From NCBI RefSeq assembly GCF_023053635.1, contig NC_086175.1:121532740-121596739 (forward strand): DNA of 64,000 nt, written 5' to 3'. A model generated the notes under the pieces. The model worked only from the letters and a program-made list of their open reading frames with translations. It searched no databases and was not told the DNA's origin. Origin of the DNA: Elgaria multicarinata webbii. Taxonomy: Eukaryota > Chordata > Lepidosauria > Squamata > Anguidae. Both the position numbers and the translations under genes were made by a program. Shown here piece by piece: positions 22,201 through 34,673 of the stretch. The stretch's first letter is position 1; every line of letters begins with the position of its first letter.

Positions 22201-25200
22201 AACTCTTACACCGTTCTCCAACTCGATTCCTTCCAGATGTTTTGAATGACAGCTCCCAGCATTCCTGACCATTGGCCATATTGGGGGGGGGGGGGCAGCC
22301 CCTTTTGCCTTTGGCCATGCCCAACACTGGAAAGCACTTGTCCAAACTTTAATTCGACCCTCTGGCTGAAAGAGGTTTAAACCCTCCCACCCCTGATTTA
22401 GAGGCTTGCCAGATTAGTTGTGTGTGGCATTATGTACAAAGCTCTTACTAAATGTTTCCAAGATGGGTAAGAAATGGAAAGAGGAGTTTGCTCATTCTTC
22501 TGTCTTTGTAGGAGGAAGAGGAAGAAGAAGACTACGATGAAGAGAGCGACGATGACACGGCTGCTCTTTTAGCTGAGCTGGAAAAAATAAAAAAGGAACG
22601 CGCTGAAGAGCAGGCCCGAAAGGTAACTGTACACATTAAATCTCATCCTTGAAGAAGGTGCCTTAGATGAAGATAGACCAGTGGTCTGCTTCACCAAGTA
22701 CTGTCTGGTCCAACCTTTCCCAACCTAGCGCCCTCCAGAAGCTATCAACTACAACTCCCAGGATTCTTGATGTTGATCATGATGGGTCTGTTCTGATGGG
22801 CACTGGTTCTCCTGTGTTTCCATTCCTAACCATGGTGGCTACATAACCACAGTACAAACACGCTCACTAACTGTTTGCTGCAAAAGGGTTAGTGGCCTAA
22901 CCATAGCTTAGTGTGGCGTCTGAACAGGATAATTCTCTAATACAGAGCTATATCCGTCTTGTGAGGATCGGGGTTAATCTGTGCATATTGAGAATCGTGA
23001 CCCATCCCAGTCTGGGTGCTGGTAAATGCTGAAGGCGTTTTTCACACGTGTTGCTAGAACCGAATAGTGCCTTTGTGCTGCTGCCCCTCTCTCCATGGAA
23101 GTACTAAAGGACTGTCTGCACTGACTGGTTGTAGCCCTCCCAAGGGCCAAGGCTCATGTCCTGGTTAGTTCTGCTGCCTTCGGACCCTTGAAGCTAGTGG
23201 ATGAGGAACTCTTTTTCCTATGAAGGGCCACTGAACCACAGGAAGAGTTAGTTCAGAGCCATTGCTGAGCGTTAGTGTGGGCCTCCTGCATCCACGCAGC
23301 TGAATGGCATTGAGGGCCGCATGAAGCTAGGTGGGGACTGTGGCCCTCAGCTGCAGGTTCCCCACCCCACAGAATCATAGAATAGTAGAGTTGGAATGGC
23401 CTATAAGGCCATCAGGTCCAACCCTCTGCTGAATGCAGGAATCCACCCTAAAGCATACTTGACGGTTGTCCAGCTGCCTCTTGAAGGCCTCTGGTGTGGG
23501 AGAGCCCACAACCTCCCTAGGTAACTGATTCCATTGTCGTACTGCTCTAACGGTCAGGAAGGTTTTCCTGATGTCCAGCCGGAATCTGGCTTCCTTTAAC
23601 TTGAGCCCGTTATTCCGTGTCCTGCACTCTGGGAGGATCGAGAAGAGATCCTGGCCCTCCTCTGTGTGACAACCTTTTAAGTATTTGAAGAGTGCTCTCA
23701 TGTCTCCCCTCAATCTTCTCTTCTCCAGGCTCAACATGCCCAGTTCTTTCAGTCTCTCTTCATAGGGCTTTGTTTCCAGACCCCTGATCATCCTGGTTGC
23801 CCTCCTCTTTAAGCTGGCATGATACGGGAATTGAGGGCTGTATCCAGCACAGCTCCAGCACCTCTGCTGGTTATGTTGCGCCAGTGGTACCTAGCCAGGG
23901 CTTCCAAGGGCAACCTCGGAAACGAGCCCAAGCGTCACCAGCCTCTGTGGCGTCTGTTCCTAAACCTCTCCTTCGCTGCCACCGCCACCACTTTATTCTT
24001 TATCCTCTAAAACAGCCTTTCTCAACCTGGGGCGCTCCAGATGTGTTGGACTACAACTCCCAGAATGCCCCAGCCTGGCTGGGGCATTCTGGGAGATGCA
24101 GTCCAACACATCTGGAGTGCCCCAGGTTGAGAACCACTGCTCTAAAAGAATGAGGGAACCCTAAACCTTTTTTGTGTGAGTGTGCATGTGTATGACATGG
24201 ACCTCAAGTCCTGTGTATGACTGAGCAGGCGTGGTTGATAAAATAAGAATAAAGTTTATTCATATAGGAAAATTATTATTATTATTTATTTATATAGCAC
24301 CATCAATGTACATGGTGCTGTACAGAGTAAAACAGTAAATAGCAAGACCCTGCCACATAGGCTTACAATCTAATAAAACCATAATAAAACAATAAGGAGG
24401 GGAAGAGAAAGCAAACAGGCACAGGGTAGGGTAAGCAGGCACAGGGTAGGGTAAAACTAACAGTATAAAGTCCGCACAACATCAAGTTTTAAAAGCTTTA
24501 GGAAAAAGAAAAGTTTTTAGCTGAGCTTTGAAAGCTGTGGTTGAACTTGTAGTTCTCAATTGTTCTGGAAGAGCGTTCCAGGCATAAGGGGCAGCAGAAG
24601 AAAATGGACGAAGCCGAGCAAGGGAAGTAGAGGCCCTTGGGCAGGCGAGAAACATGGCATCAGAGGAGCGAAGAGCACGAGCGGGGCAATAGTGTGAGAT
24701 GAGAGAGGAGAGATAGGAAGGAGCTAGACAGTGAAAAGCTTTGTAGGTCAACAGGAGAAGTTTATATTGGCTTCTGAAGTGAATTGGAAGCCAATGAAGA
24801 GATTTCAGAAGTGGAGTTACATGGTCAGAGCGGCGAGCCAAGAAGATGATCTTAGCAGCAGAGTGGTGAACAGAAACCAACGGACTAATGTGAGAAGAAG
24901 GAAGGCCAGTGAGAAGAAGGTTGCAGTAGTCCAACCGAGAAATAACCAATGCATGAACAAGAGTCTTGGCAGAAGAGACAGACAAAAATGATCGAATCCT
25001 GGCAATATTATACAGGAAAAAACGACAGGATTTAGCTACTGCCTCAATATGAGGAATAAAGGAGAGCGAGGAATCAAATATAAAGCCAAGACTACGAGCT
25101 TCCTTGACTGGAGTAAGCGTAACATCATTGACAGTAAGAGTGAATGAGAGATGAGGAGAAGGTTTAGGCGGAAAAACAAGCAATTCAGTCTTTGCCATAT

Positions 25201-28200
25201 TAAGTTTCAAACGACGATGAAGCAACCAAGCTGAGATATCTGAAAGACATGCTGAGATACAATCGTGAACATCAGGAGAAAGATCCGGAGAAGAAAGATA
25301 TAATTGTGTATCATCAGCATACAGATGATATTGGAGGCCATGAGATTGAATAAGATTACCCAAGGGCAACATGTATAAAGAAGACAACAACGGGCCAAGC
25401 ACTGAGCCTTGCGGAACCCCTACTGAAAGGGGAAAGGAGGAAGACGAGCTGCCATTAGCCAACACGCTGAAAGAGCGACCCGCTAGATAGGAGGCAAACC
25501 AGTTATAGACAGAGCCACAAAATCCGAGGTCATGAAGGGAATCTAAAAGAAGATCATGATCAACCGTGTCAAAGGCTGCAGTTAGATCAAGGAGAATAAG
25601 AACGGAATAATGGCCTTTAGACTTGGCAGTAAGAAGATCATTGGTAATCTTAGTAAGGGCTGTTTCAGTGGAATGCAAAGGACGGAATCCAGATTGAAAA
25701 GGATCCAGAGCAGAGTTACTAGAAAGAAAATCAAGACAACGAGAATAGACCACACGCTCCAGGATCTTTGAAACAAACGGCAACAAAGAGACAGGTTGGT
25801 AGTTAGACAGAGATAGCCTATCAAGAGTAGGTTTCTTGAGAATAGGAGAGTCTGTAGCATGTTTAAAAGCAGAAGGAAATGAACCAGAGGACAGAGAAAA
25901 ATTAATAATATGAAGCAAGGAAGGGAGGATAGCAGGGATAAGATTAATAAAGACGTGAGAAGGAATCTGATCACGAGAACAAGTGGAAGGCTTCGAAGAG
26001 TGCAGTATTGTAGACAGTTCATCAGCTGAGACTGAAGGAAACGCAGAGAAATTTGCAGGAGGAACTGGCAGATGAGGAACAGGAAATGGAAGAGGAGCAG
26101 AGCTGGCCAGATCAGAGCGAATAGTTTGGATTTTAGCATTGAAAAAAGAGGCAAAGTTATTAGCAGACAGGCGAGGAGAGATGGTGGATTAGGCTTCAGA
26201 AGAGAATTGAAGGACACAAAGAGCCGCTGAGGATGCCTAGCATTTGACTGGATCAACGTTGAGTAATGCTGCTGTTTGGCCAATGAAATGGCAGAAGAGA
26301 AAGAGGAGAGTACAAATTTGTAATGGACAAAGTCCGCCCAGTCCCTGGCCCTACGTCAAAGGCGTTCAGCTGCCCGGGAACAAGAGCGAAGGTAGCGGAG
26401 GAAAGAGGTGAGCCACGGTTGGGGTTGAGAAGGGCGAACTATCCGAGTTGTAGATGGAGCAAGAGTATCAAGAGTTGAGGATAAGGAGGAATTAAAGAAG
26501 GAGACAGCTGAGTCCAAGGAGACAGCCGAAAAGACAGAAGGAAGAGAGGAGGCTAGAGACTGAGAAAAAGCCTCATAATTGATAGATTGCAAGTCACGAC
26601 AAGAGCGAGAAGCGGGACGTGAAGGAGGAGGATTATGAGTAATATTGAAAGAAACTAGGTGATGATCTGACAACGGAAAGTGAGCAGTAGAAAAGTCCAA
26701 AACAGAGCAATTCCGAGTGAGAACAAGATCCAGACAGTGTCCAAGGGAATGTGTGGGTACATCAGACCAAAGCTTAAGATCATAAGAGGAAGATAATGAG
26801 TGAAATGGTAGAGCTGCAGCGTCTTGAGGGTCATCCACATGAATATTGAAATCACCCAAAATAAGAGTAGGACAGTTATCAGAGAGGAAAAAGGACAGCC
26901 ACGAATCAAAATCAGAGATAAATTTTGAGGACGAGCCTGGGGGGCGATACAGAACTGCAATCCGCAGTTGCAATGGAGCGAAAGGCCTCACCACATGTAC
27001 CTCAAAAGAGGAAAAACAATGTGACGGTGGAATGGAAAGAGGCTGGAACTGGCACAAACTAGATAATAAAAGACCCACACCACCACCCCGACCCTCTGGG
27101 CAACTAGTGTGAGAGAAAGAGAGTCCTCCAAGAGAGAGGGCAGCAGAGATGGCGGTATCATGGGCAGCAAGGAGGTGGAGAGACCTAGAGATAAACAAGT
27201 CCTGAATGACAGGGGCCTTAGAAGCAACAGAGCAACAGTTCCATAAGGAACACGAAAAAGGCAGCTGAGAAGAGGGGAGACACTGAATAGGAACTAAGTT
27301 AGGAGAGACGAAATTGGAACGAGCCATAAGGAACAGATATGAGGAGAAAAGAATTGAGAGGAGAAAATGAGAAGATTGTGTCCTGAATCAGAAAGTAGCA
27401 GCAACCGGACCGCGGCTGGGGTTTTCCTCCAGAGTAGAAAAGATTTTAAAAGACACTTTAAGTTTGTTCTACGTTATACACATCCATCCACCTCCCTCCA
27501 CCTCCCAGGGAATACTAACCACCTCCAAATCCTATAACTCTACTTTCCTAATGCTATCCTGAAACAAGCCCCTACTCACTCCTACCCTCACTAACACCCT
27601 AATCCTAACTACCTGCCAAAAACTGCCCAATCGTCCTCGCATTGCCTCCTTACTCTCTCTCTCCATTCAATTCAACCAACCAATGAGACAACACCATTCA
27701 CACGGCTCACCATTCCAACTCCCCCCTCCCACTTACTTACCATTTCCTGAAAATGAAAAGAATTGGCCACAGCAAATCCAAGCCTGAACCAAACACTTAA
27801 CTATACCAATATAAATAATAACACAAACTGTCGTTTTGTCATACGCTGAGTGGGCGCTCTTACATTGAACTGCTTTGCTGTTGATGGTTTTGTGTAGCGC
27901 TCACATTGTGTTTTAAAAAAAAAAGAGTCCCTGCCTAAAAATGTACAAGCAGCCAATCCTTCAAGCGGCGAACGGAGTGTATGGATTCTATTACGTAGGC
28001 AGGTAATTATAACCCGTTCTCGATAATATACTGATATCGAAAGGGACTCCTTCGCCCAAGTTGGTGTACATCATGCATACAAACATTCTGTTTTAAAAAT
28101 AGTAATAGTATTATTATTATTATTATTTATTTATATAGCACCATCAATGTACATGGTGCTGTACAGATTGCACAGTAAATAGCAAGACCCTGCCGCATAG

Positions 28201-31200
28201 GCTTACAATCTAATAAAGTTGTAGTAAACAATAAGGAGGGAAAGAGAATGCAAACAGGCACAGGGAAGTGTAAACAGGCACCGGGTAGGGTGAAGCTAAC
28301 AGTATAGAGTCAGAACAAACTCAATATTTAAAAGCTATAGGGAAAAGAAAAGTTTTTAGCTGAGTTTTAAAAGCTGTGATTGAGTTTGTAGTTCTCAAGT
28401 GTTCTGGAAGAGCGTTCCAGGCGTAAGGGGCAGCAGAAGAAAAAGGACGAAGCCGAGTAAGGGAAGTGGAGGTCCTTGGGCAGGCGAGAAGCATGGCATC
28501 AGAGGAGCCGAGAGCATGAGCGGGGCAATAGTGTGAGATGAGAGAGGAGAGATAGGCAGGAGCTAGACCGTGAAAAGCTTTGAAGGTCAACAGGAGAAGT
28601 TTATATTGGATTCTGGAGTGAATTGGAAGCCAATGAAGAATTTCAGAAGTGGAGTGACATGGTCAGAGTGGTGGGCCAAGAAGATGATCTTAGCGGCAGA
28701 GTGGTGGACAGAGACCAGCGGACTGATGTTAGTATTAACGTAGTCTTTTATGCTTCTTTTTGTATCATTTATTGCTCACCGCTCCCGAATTTATCTAGTT
28801 GTGGAGCGGTATATAAATATTGTAAATAAATAATCACAGGGAAACCGTCTCTAGAATGACCGTTTGGTACCACTAGGGGCTGCTAGAGGCTGTCAAAGGC
28901 AGAGCTCCCTCAGAGGACTCTCCGTCCTAATGGTGGTTTTCAGCATTACGTTGGCCAGGTCCCTTTGCCCATAGGAAGCCGCCTTATCCTGGGTCAGAAC
29001 ATTGGTACATCCAGCACGGCACTGATGCTCTGATTGACCATTTGGAGGGGGGCTGCCAAACATAGGTCTCTCCCCTAGCCTTGCTTGCTGAGTTTCTTTC
29101 AGTGGGTGTTGAATCTAGTACCCTTTTGCATGCAAAAGGTGTGATCTACCACTGAGCTATGGCCCCTCTGTAATTTTATGCTTGTCCCAAACCTTTTTGT
29201 GCATCAGCACAGCCTTCCTCAACCTGGGGCGCTCCAGATGTGTTGGACTACAACTCCCAGAATGCCCCAGCCAGGCTGGGGCATTCTGGGAGATGCAGTC
29301 CAACACATCTGGAGCGCCCCAAGTTGAGGAAGGCTGAAGTATGTATCAGATGTGGCAGTATGGTCCAGTGGGCCTCTCTTGGGTGCAACAGAGGTGGCTA
29401 TATGCAGCTTGTCCATATAATTGCTATTTTAAATACACACACACACATACACACAGAGTGCATAGTTAACATGGAATTCACTACCACAAGATGTAGTGAG
29501 GGCCACCAATTTGGATGGCGTTAAAAGGGGGTTGGATAAATTCCTGGAGGCAAAGGCTATCAATTTGAGGCAGTAAGCCTGTGTGCACCAGTTGCTGGGG
29601 AACATGGGTGGGAGGGTGCTGTTGCACCGTGCCCTGCCTTGTTGGTCCCTGGCCAACGGCTGGTTGGCCGCTGTGTGAACAGAGTGCTGGACTAGATGGA
29701 CCCTTGGTCTGATCCAGCATCAGGGCTCTTCTTATGTTCATTCTGTGCTGCCTTTCAGCCAGAGGTTCCACGGTGGCACACAAACAAAAATTAATACCAA
29801 ACTTCAATTAAAATTGTACAAATAGTATTTATTTATTTATTTATGTATTTATTACATTTTTATACCGCCCAATAGCCGAAGCTCTCTGGGCGGTTCACAA
29901 AAATTAAAATCATAGTAAGACAATCAACAGGTTAAAAGCACAAATACACAATACATTATAAAAAGCACAACCAGAATAAAAACCACGCAGCAAAATTGAT
30001 ATAAAATTATAATACAGAGTTAAAACAGTAAAATTTAAATTTAAGTTATAATTAAGTGTTAAAATACTGGGAGAATAAAAAAGTCTTCAGCTGGCAACGA
30101 AAGGAGTACAGTGTAGGTGCCAGGCGGACCTCTCTGGGGAGCTCATTCCACAACCAGGGTGCCACAGCGGAGAAAGCCCTCCTCCTAGTAGCCACCTTCC
30201 TCACTTCTTTCAGCAGGGGCTCACGGAGAAGGGCCCCTGAAGATGATCTTAGTAAAAACACCTGCTAAAAGCAGAAGCAAATGCAGCCATAAAATCGGTA
30301 CCAGGAAAAATCAAACTATCTGTTAAGAGAGGCATTGAATGGAAGGGTGGGGAGGAAGGTGGCTGCTCCCATTGATCTTTGGGGCAGACATCTTTTTCGG
30401 TTCAATGACCCAGGAAAAGACAGCATGTAAAGACACACAGTTGCCTCCTGGATCGTTTTAATAAGGATTTTGTATCAGAGCCTAAGGCACTGTGTGTTTA
30501 ACTGCTTCAAGCAGCTTAAATTTGTATAAAAAAGGGGGGAAATTGAGGGCAGCCCTCAAACCATCTCATATACTGGAAGTAGAGAAGCCATATAGTGGAA
30601 ACTCTGACTAAGCTGCCTAGCTACATTCTGGTCCATGTGCTGGTCCAGGAGGAGCAAACTGGCTAAGTTTGCCTCGACATGCAACAAAATCCCCTCCTCC
30701 CCAATCCCTACTCACCGTAAGATGCTGCTGAGTGTTTAAAACAAGAAAAGCTCCTTACGATGTAGTTAGAAAGGAGTCGTGCTCTTTTGTCTTAGACCAG
30801 GAACCCTGGGTTTGTATCCCCATTAACTCACAAAGCTCTCTGGGTGGCCTTGGGTCACTTGCGCTCTTAAAACAACCTTGCAAGGTAGGTTAGATGAAGT
30901 TGATAAAGTAGGATAACCCCATGCACACCTCCCTGAGCTCTTTGGATGAAGGGCAGGATCTGAATGTGATTAAATAAAGCAATGCATATTGCTTAGGATA
31001 CATACAGTCTTATTTTATCATTTCTGCTGAGTTTCTCATCATACAAAGGATTCCTAAAATACTTGCTTTGTCTTGTGCCGCAGTGAGTGTGAGAAGGTTG
31101 AGCAGGAGGCCACGTCCTAACCATAACTACCTTTTTAAAAACTTGGGTATTTGGGACTTGCCTTGTAATATTGAAACTTGGCTGACCTGCCCTCAGCCCC

Positions 31201-34011
31201 AGGGAATTCTTTAAACCAGGACAGCTACATACTCCCTTTCTGGATTACACAAGCCCATTCTGTTATCATCCAGGCAGAGCAAAATCAGCCGGCTTGCGTT
31301 CTCCAATTTCATCCAAACCATCAGCACTCCAGCCAGTGTTTCCGTTCGAAGTAAGGAAAGGCTAAAAGTTGAATCTGCCGTGCGAGGAACAAAAGGTTCC
31401 AAATGCACTGCTCTGAATCCCTGGGCCATCTTTTTTTATTATTTGCATCTCCGTGCCTACTGAAGACAAGCCTAATAACCTAGCTCAGCCTTCCAACAAG
31501 CTCCAGATGTGTTGGACTACAACTCCCATCATGCTATCGCTTGTATTCGAACACATCTGGAGGGCACCCGCTTGGGGGAGGATTGCCCTAGCTCCACTTT
31601 TGCTGTGTCAGCATTCAGTGGCGGTTTAAAATACCAGTGGAAGGGTTTCTCGTTGGCATAAGATTGGCATTTAGTAGGGCCTTGTAAATTATTATTATTA
31701 TTATTATTATTACTTATTTATTTATATAGCACCATCAATGTACATGGTGCTGTACAGAGTAAAACAGTAAATAGCAAGACCCTGCCGCATAGGCTTACAT
31801 TCTAATAAAATCATAGTAAAGCAATAAGGAGGGGAAGAGAATGCAAACAGGCACAGGGTAGGGTAAACATTAGTAGCCTGAAAAAATGTAGTAGCCTTAC
31901 CCCCTTCTCCTCAGTCAACACAGAAAAACATGCTGCTAAAAAAAAATTGAGGAAGGGTAGCACAAATCTCTCTCCCCACCACACACGCAGACACACTCCT
32001 CTGCCAGCCTGCTGCATTTCCATGCTGATAGTGGAAGGAAGACACATTTTCCTCCCTCAGCAACTAGCATAGAATCCAAACAGATCCTTCGCTCTTCTAC
32101 CTCTTCACTCGCCTGCATTGAACTCCTGGCCACCTATGGCCATGGGGTGAATTGTTCAATCCCACTCATACAGTGCATAATTAAACTAAGGAATTCGATA
32201 CCGCAGAATATTATTTATTATTATTATTGTTATTTATTGCATTTGTCGAAGCTCTCTGGGCGGTTCACATGAGATAAAACACTTAGAAACAATATACAAA
32301 TATTAAAAACCACAAAAACCAGCGAAATACACATACATTTAAAACCACTATAACAACTTTAAAAACGATGAGCCAAAAAAACAGACACAGGGTCATTACA
32401 TATTGCCAAATGCCTGGGAGAAGTGAAAAATCTTGACCTGGCACCGAAAAGATGACAATGTCAGCGCCAGGCGGGCCTCGTTGGGAAGATTGTTCTACAT
32501 TTGAGGGGCCACCACAGAGAAGGCCCTCTCTCTTGTCACCAGCCTCTGAGCTTCTCTCGGAGTACGCACCTGGAGGAGGACCTTAGATGTTGAACAATGA
32601 TGGCCATGGATTTGGCCCCACTTATGGGTTTCCCACAGGCAGCTGGTTGTCCACTGTGTGAACAGAATGCTGGACAACATGGACCTTGGTTTGATCTAGC
32701 TCAGCTCTTCTTATATTCTTCTTAACGCTGGTTTGCTATCTATTTTCTTTGCTTGCTGTCCCAAAGACACGAGGACTGTATGGACTCTGAACTAAAAATA
32801 AATAAATCAAAATTGGATTTCCTGGTAATCTAAAACATGCGGCAAAGTTCTGAATCTTGTTCAGCAACCCTTCCAGGCATTCTATTTACATCCTTAAGAG
32901 CTAAAACTTGGTTTAGTATTTCTTATTACTGATCAGGTAAGGTCAGCAGCAACTGGAGCATGAGAGAAGGCTTCTGTTTTCAAGCAAACTGAGTTGGCTT
33001 AATCACCTCGTATTTCATTTTGTTGTAAGCTGCCATGGAGATCATTCGTTCGAAAAGTCTTCTAGACCAAGCAGAAAAGAAAGCTGGGCGCTCTGATGTA
33101 ACACCACTGTGGACCAACCTTTTCTATCTTCTTGACAGGAACTAGAGCAGAAGGCTGAAGAGGAGAGGATACGGATGGAGAACATCCTGAGCGGCAACCC
33201 TTTGCTGAACCTTACTGGTCCAGTACAGCCTCAAGCAAACTTCAAAGTAAAGAGGAGGTATGGAGGTGTTATTTGGGGAGCCCTGCAGTATATTAAATTA
33301 CTTTCATCATGTTCACCCCACCCCTTTATGGGTTCACTGTTCCAGAGCGATTTCGCTGCTTTCTAGGCACGTTGTTAAAAGAGCTGTTAAGTCTCACTGT
33401 AAGCTATACCAGATCTGTAGAATGGGCACAGCTTACCCAAGCTCAGACTTTAATGGATCTCCAAAAGGAGAACATTCCAGGATAATAGTTGCTGAAATCA
33501 CTGGGAAGGAGGAGCTGCAGCAGCAGCCCTGCGAGGACACTTTTAGCTTCGAGAAAAGGCACTTTGGGGGGAATATGCATGGTGCAGAGTCGTTTTTTCT
33601 CCCTCTCTCATAATACTAGAATTCCATGAAGCTGATTGGTGGGAGAATTGGGACAAATAGAATAAAGTACTTCTTCGGACTGCGCATAATAAAATATGGA
33701 ATTTGCTATTACAAGATGTGGTGGTGGCCACCAGCTTGGATGGCTTTTAAAGTGAACTGGACGAATTCATGGAGAATAAGGCTATGGATATGGATGGCTA
33801 CTAGTCACAATGGCGATATTTTGTGGAATGGCCTGCCGGAGGAGATTCGTAAAATTAACACTATGTGTGATTTTAAGGCAGCTTTAAAGACTAGCCTTTT
33901 CCGGCAGGCCTCTCCAGATCAATGTTAAATCATGATTTTTTAAGATGTATTGATTCCTGTTCTAATGTTGTTCTCCGCCTCGATCCAAAGGGAGAGGCGG
34001 GTAAGAAATAA

Positions 34012-34061
<50 letters not shown>

Positions 34062-34642
34062 TGAACATAGAGGTTCTATTCCTAACAGAGACACCCAATA
34101 GGAATGTAGGAAGAGCCCTGCTGGATCACAGCAACGTTCCGTCTAATCCAGCAGCCTTCAAAGGGGTTGGATCAATTCAGCCGGATTTCCAATCCATGGC
34201 ATCTACCATGGCCCTATGCACTTTTCCTTCCCATAATTCCTCTTTTTCCTGCCCCTCTTGTTCATGGCCTCCTGTCACTCCCCTAATCTCATATTTTAAC
34301 TTATATTAATTTTTGCTCTGGTTTTATTCTGGTTGTGCTTTTTTATGTTGTATTTTGTATTTGTGTTTTAAATTTGTGGGTTGCTTTTATGCTCTTCACG
34401 GTTTTAATTTTTGTGAACCGCCCAGAGAGCTTCGGCTATTGGGCGGTATAAAAATGCAATAAATAAAAATAAATAAATATTGCTTCCAGCATTAGGGGCC
34501 GTTTGCCAGTTGCTGAGGAACATGATCAGGAGGGATTTATTGCATACATGTCCTGTTTTAAGCTTCCCAGAGGGATCAGGTTGGCCACTGTGGGAACAGG
34601 ATGCTGGACTAGAGAGAGGCCTTTGGACTGATCTATTTTATC

Positions 34643-34673
<31 letters not shown>

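Larger units (their letters stand above)
24265..27840 (-). mobile_element. Nearly full-length L2 LINE, antisense in CWC15 intron 5
   Basis: An L2-clade non-LTR retrotransposon. The 3' end lies at about 24265 with an (ATT)n/(AAATA)n tail, and the ORF2 coding region runs from 27327 down to 24482. The endonuclease (26356-27327) and reverse transcriptase (to 24482) parts are interrupted by one in-frame TGA (26356-26358) and one frameshift near 26170-26200. 27328-27840 is non-coding and probably contains the 5' UTR, but the exact 5' end is unclear. Together the two parts cover about 950 codons, about the normal L2 ORF2 length. Four truncated relatives are in the window (11846, 28105, 31688, 41898). 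Confidence 0.9.

Noticed and set aside
28975-29170. Possible tRNA-Ala gene on the minus strand
   Set aside because: A-box sequence is good, but the B box and acceptor stem are decayed and the SINE body follows. It is a SINE head, as are 36360-36470 and 59785-59855.
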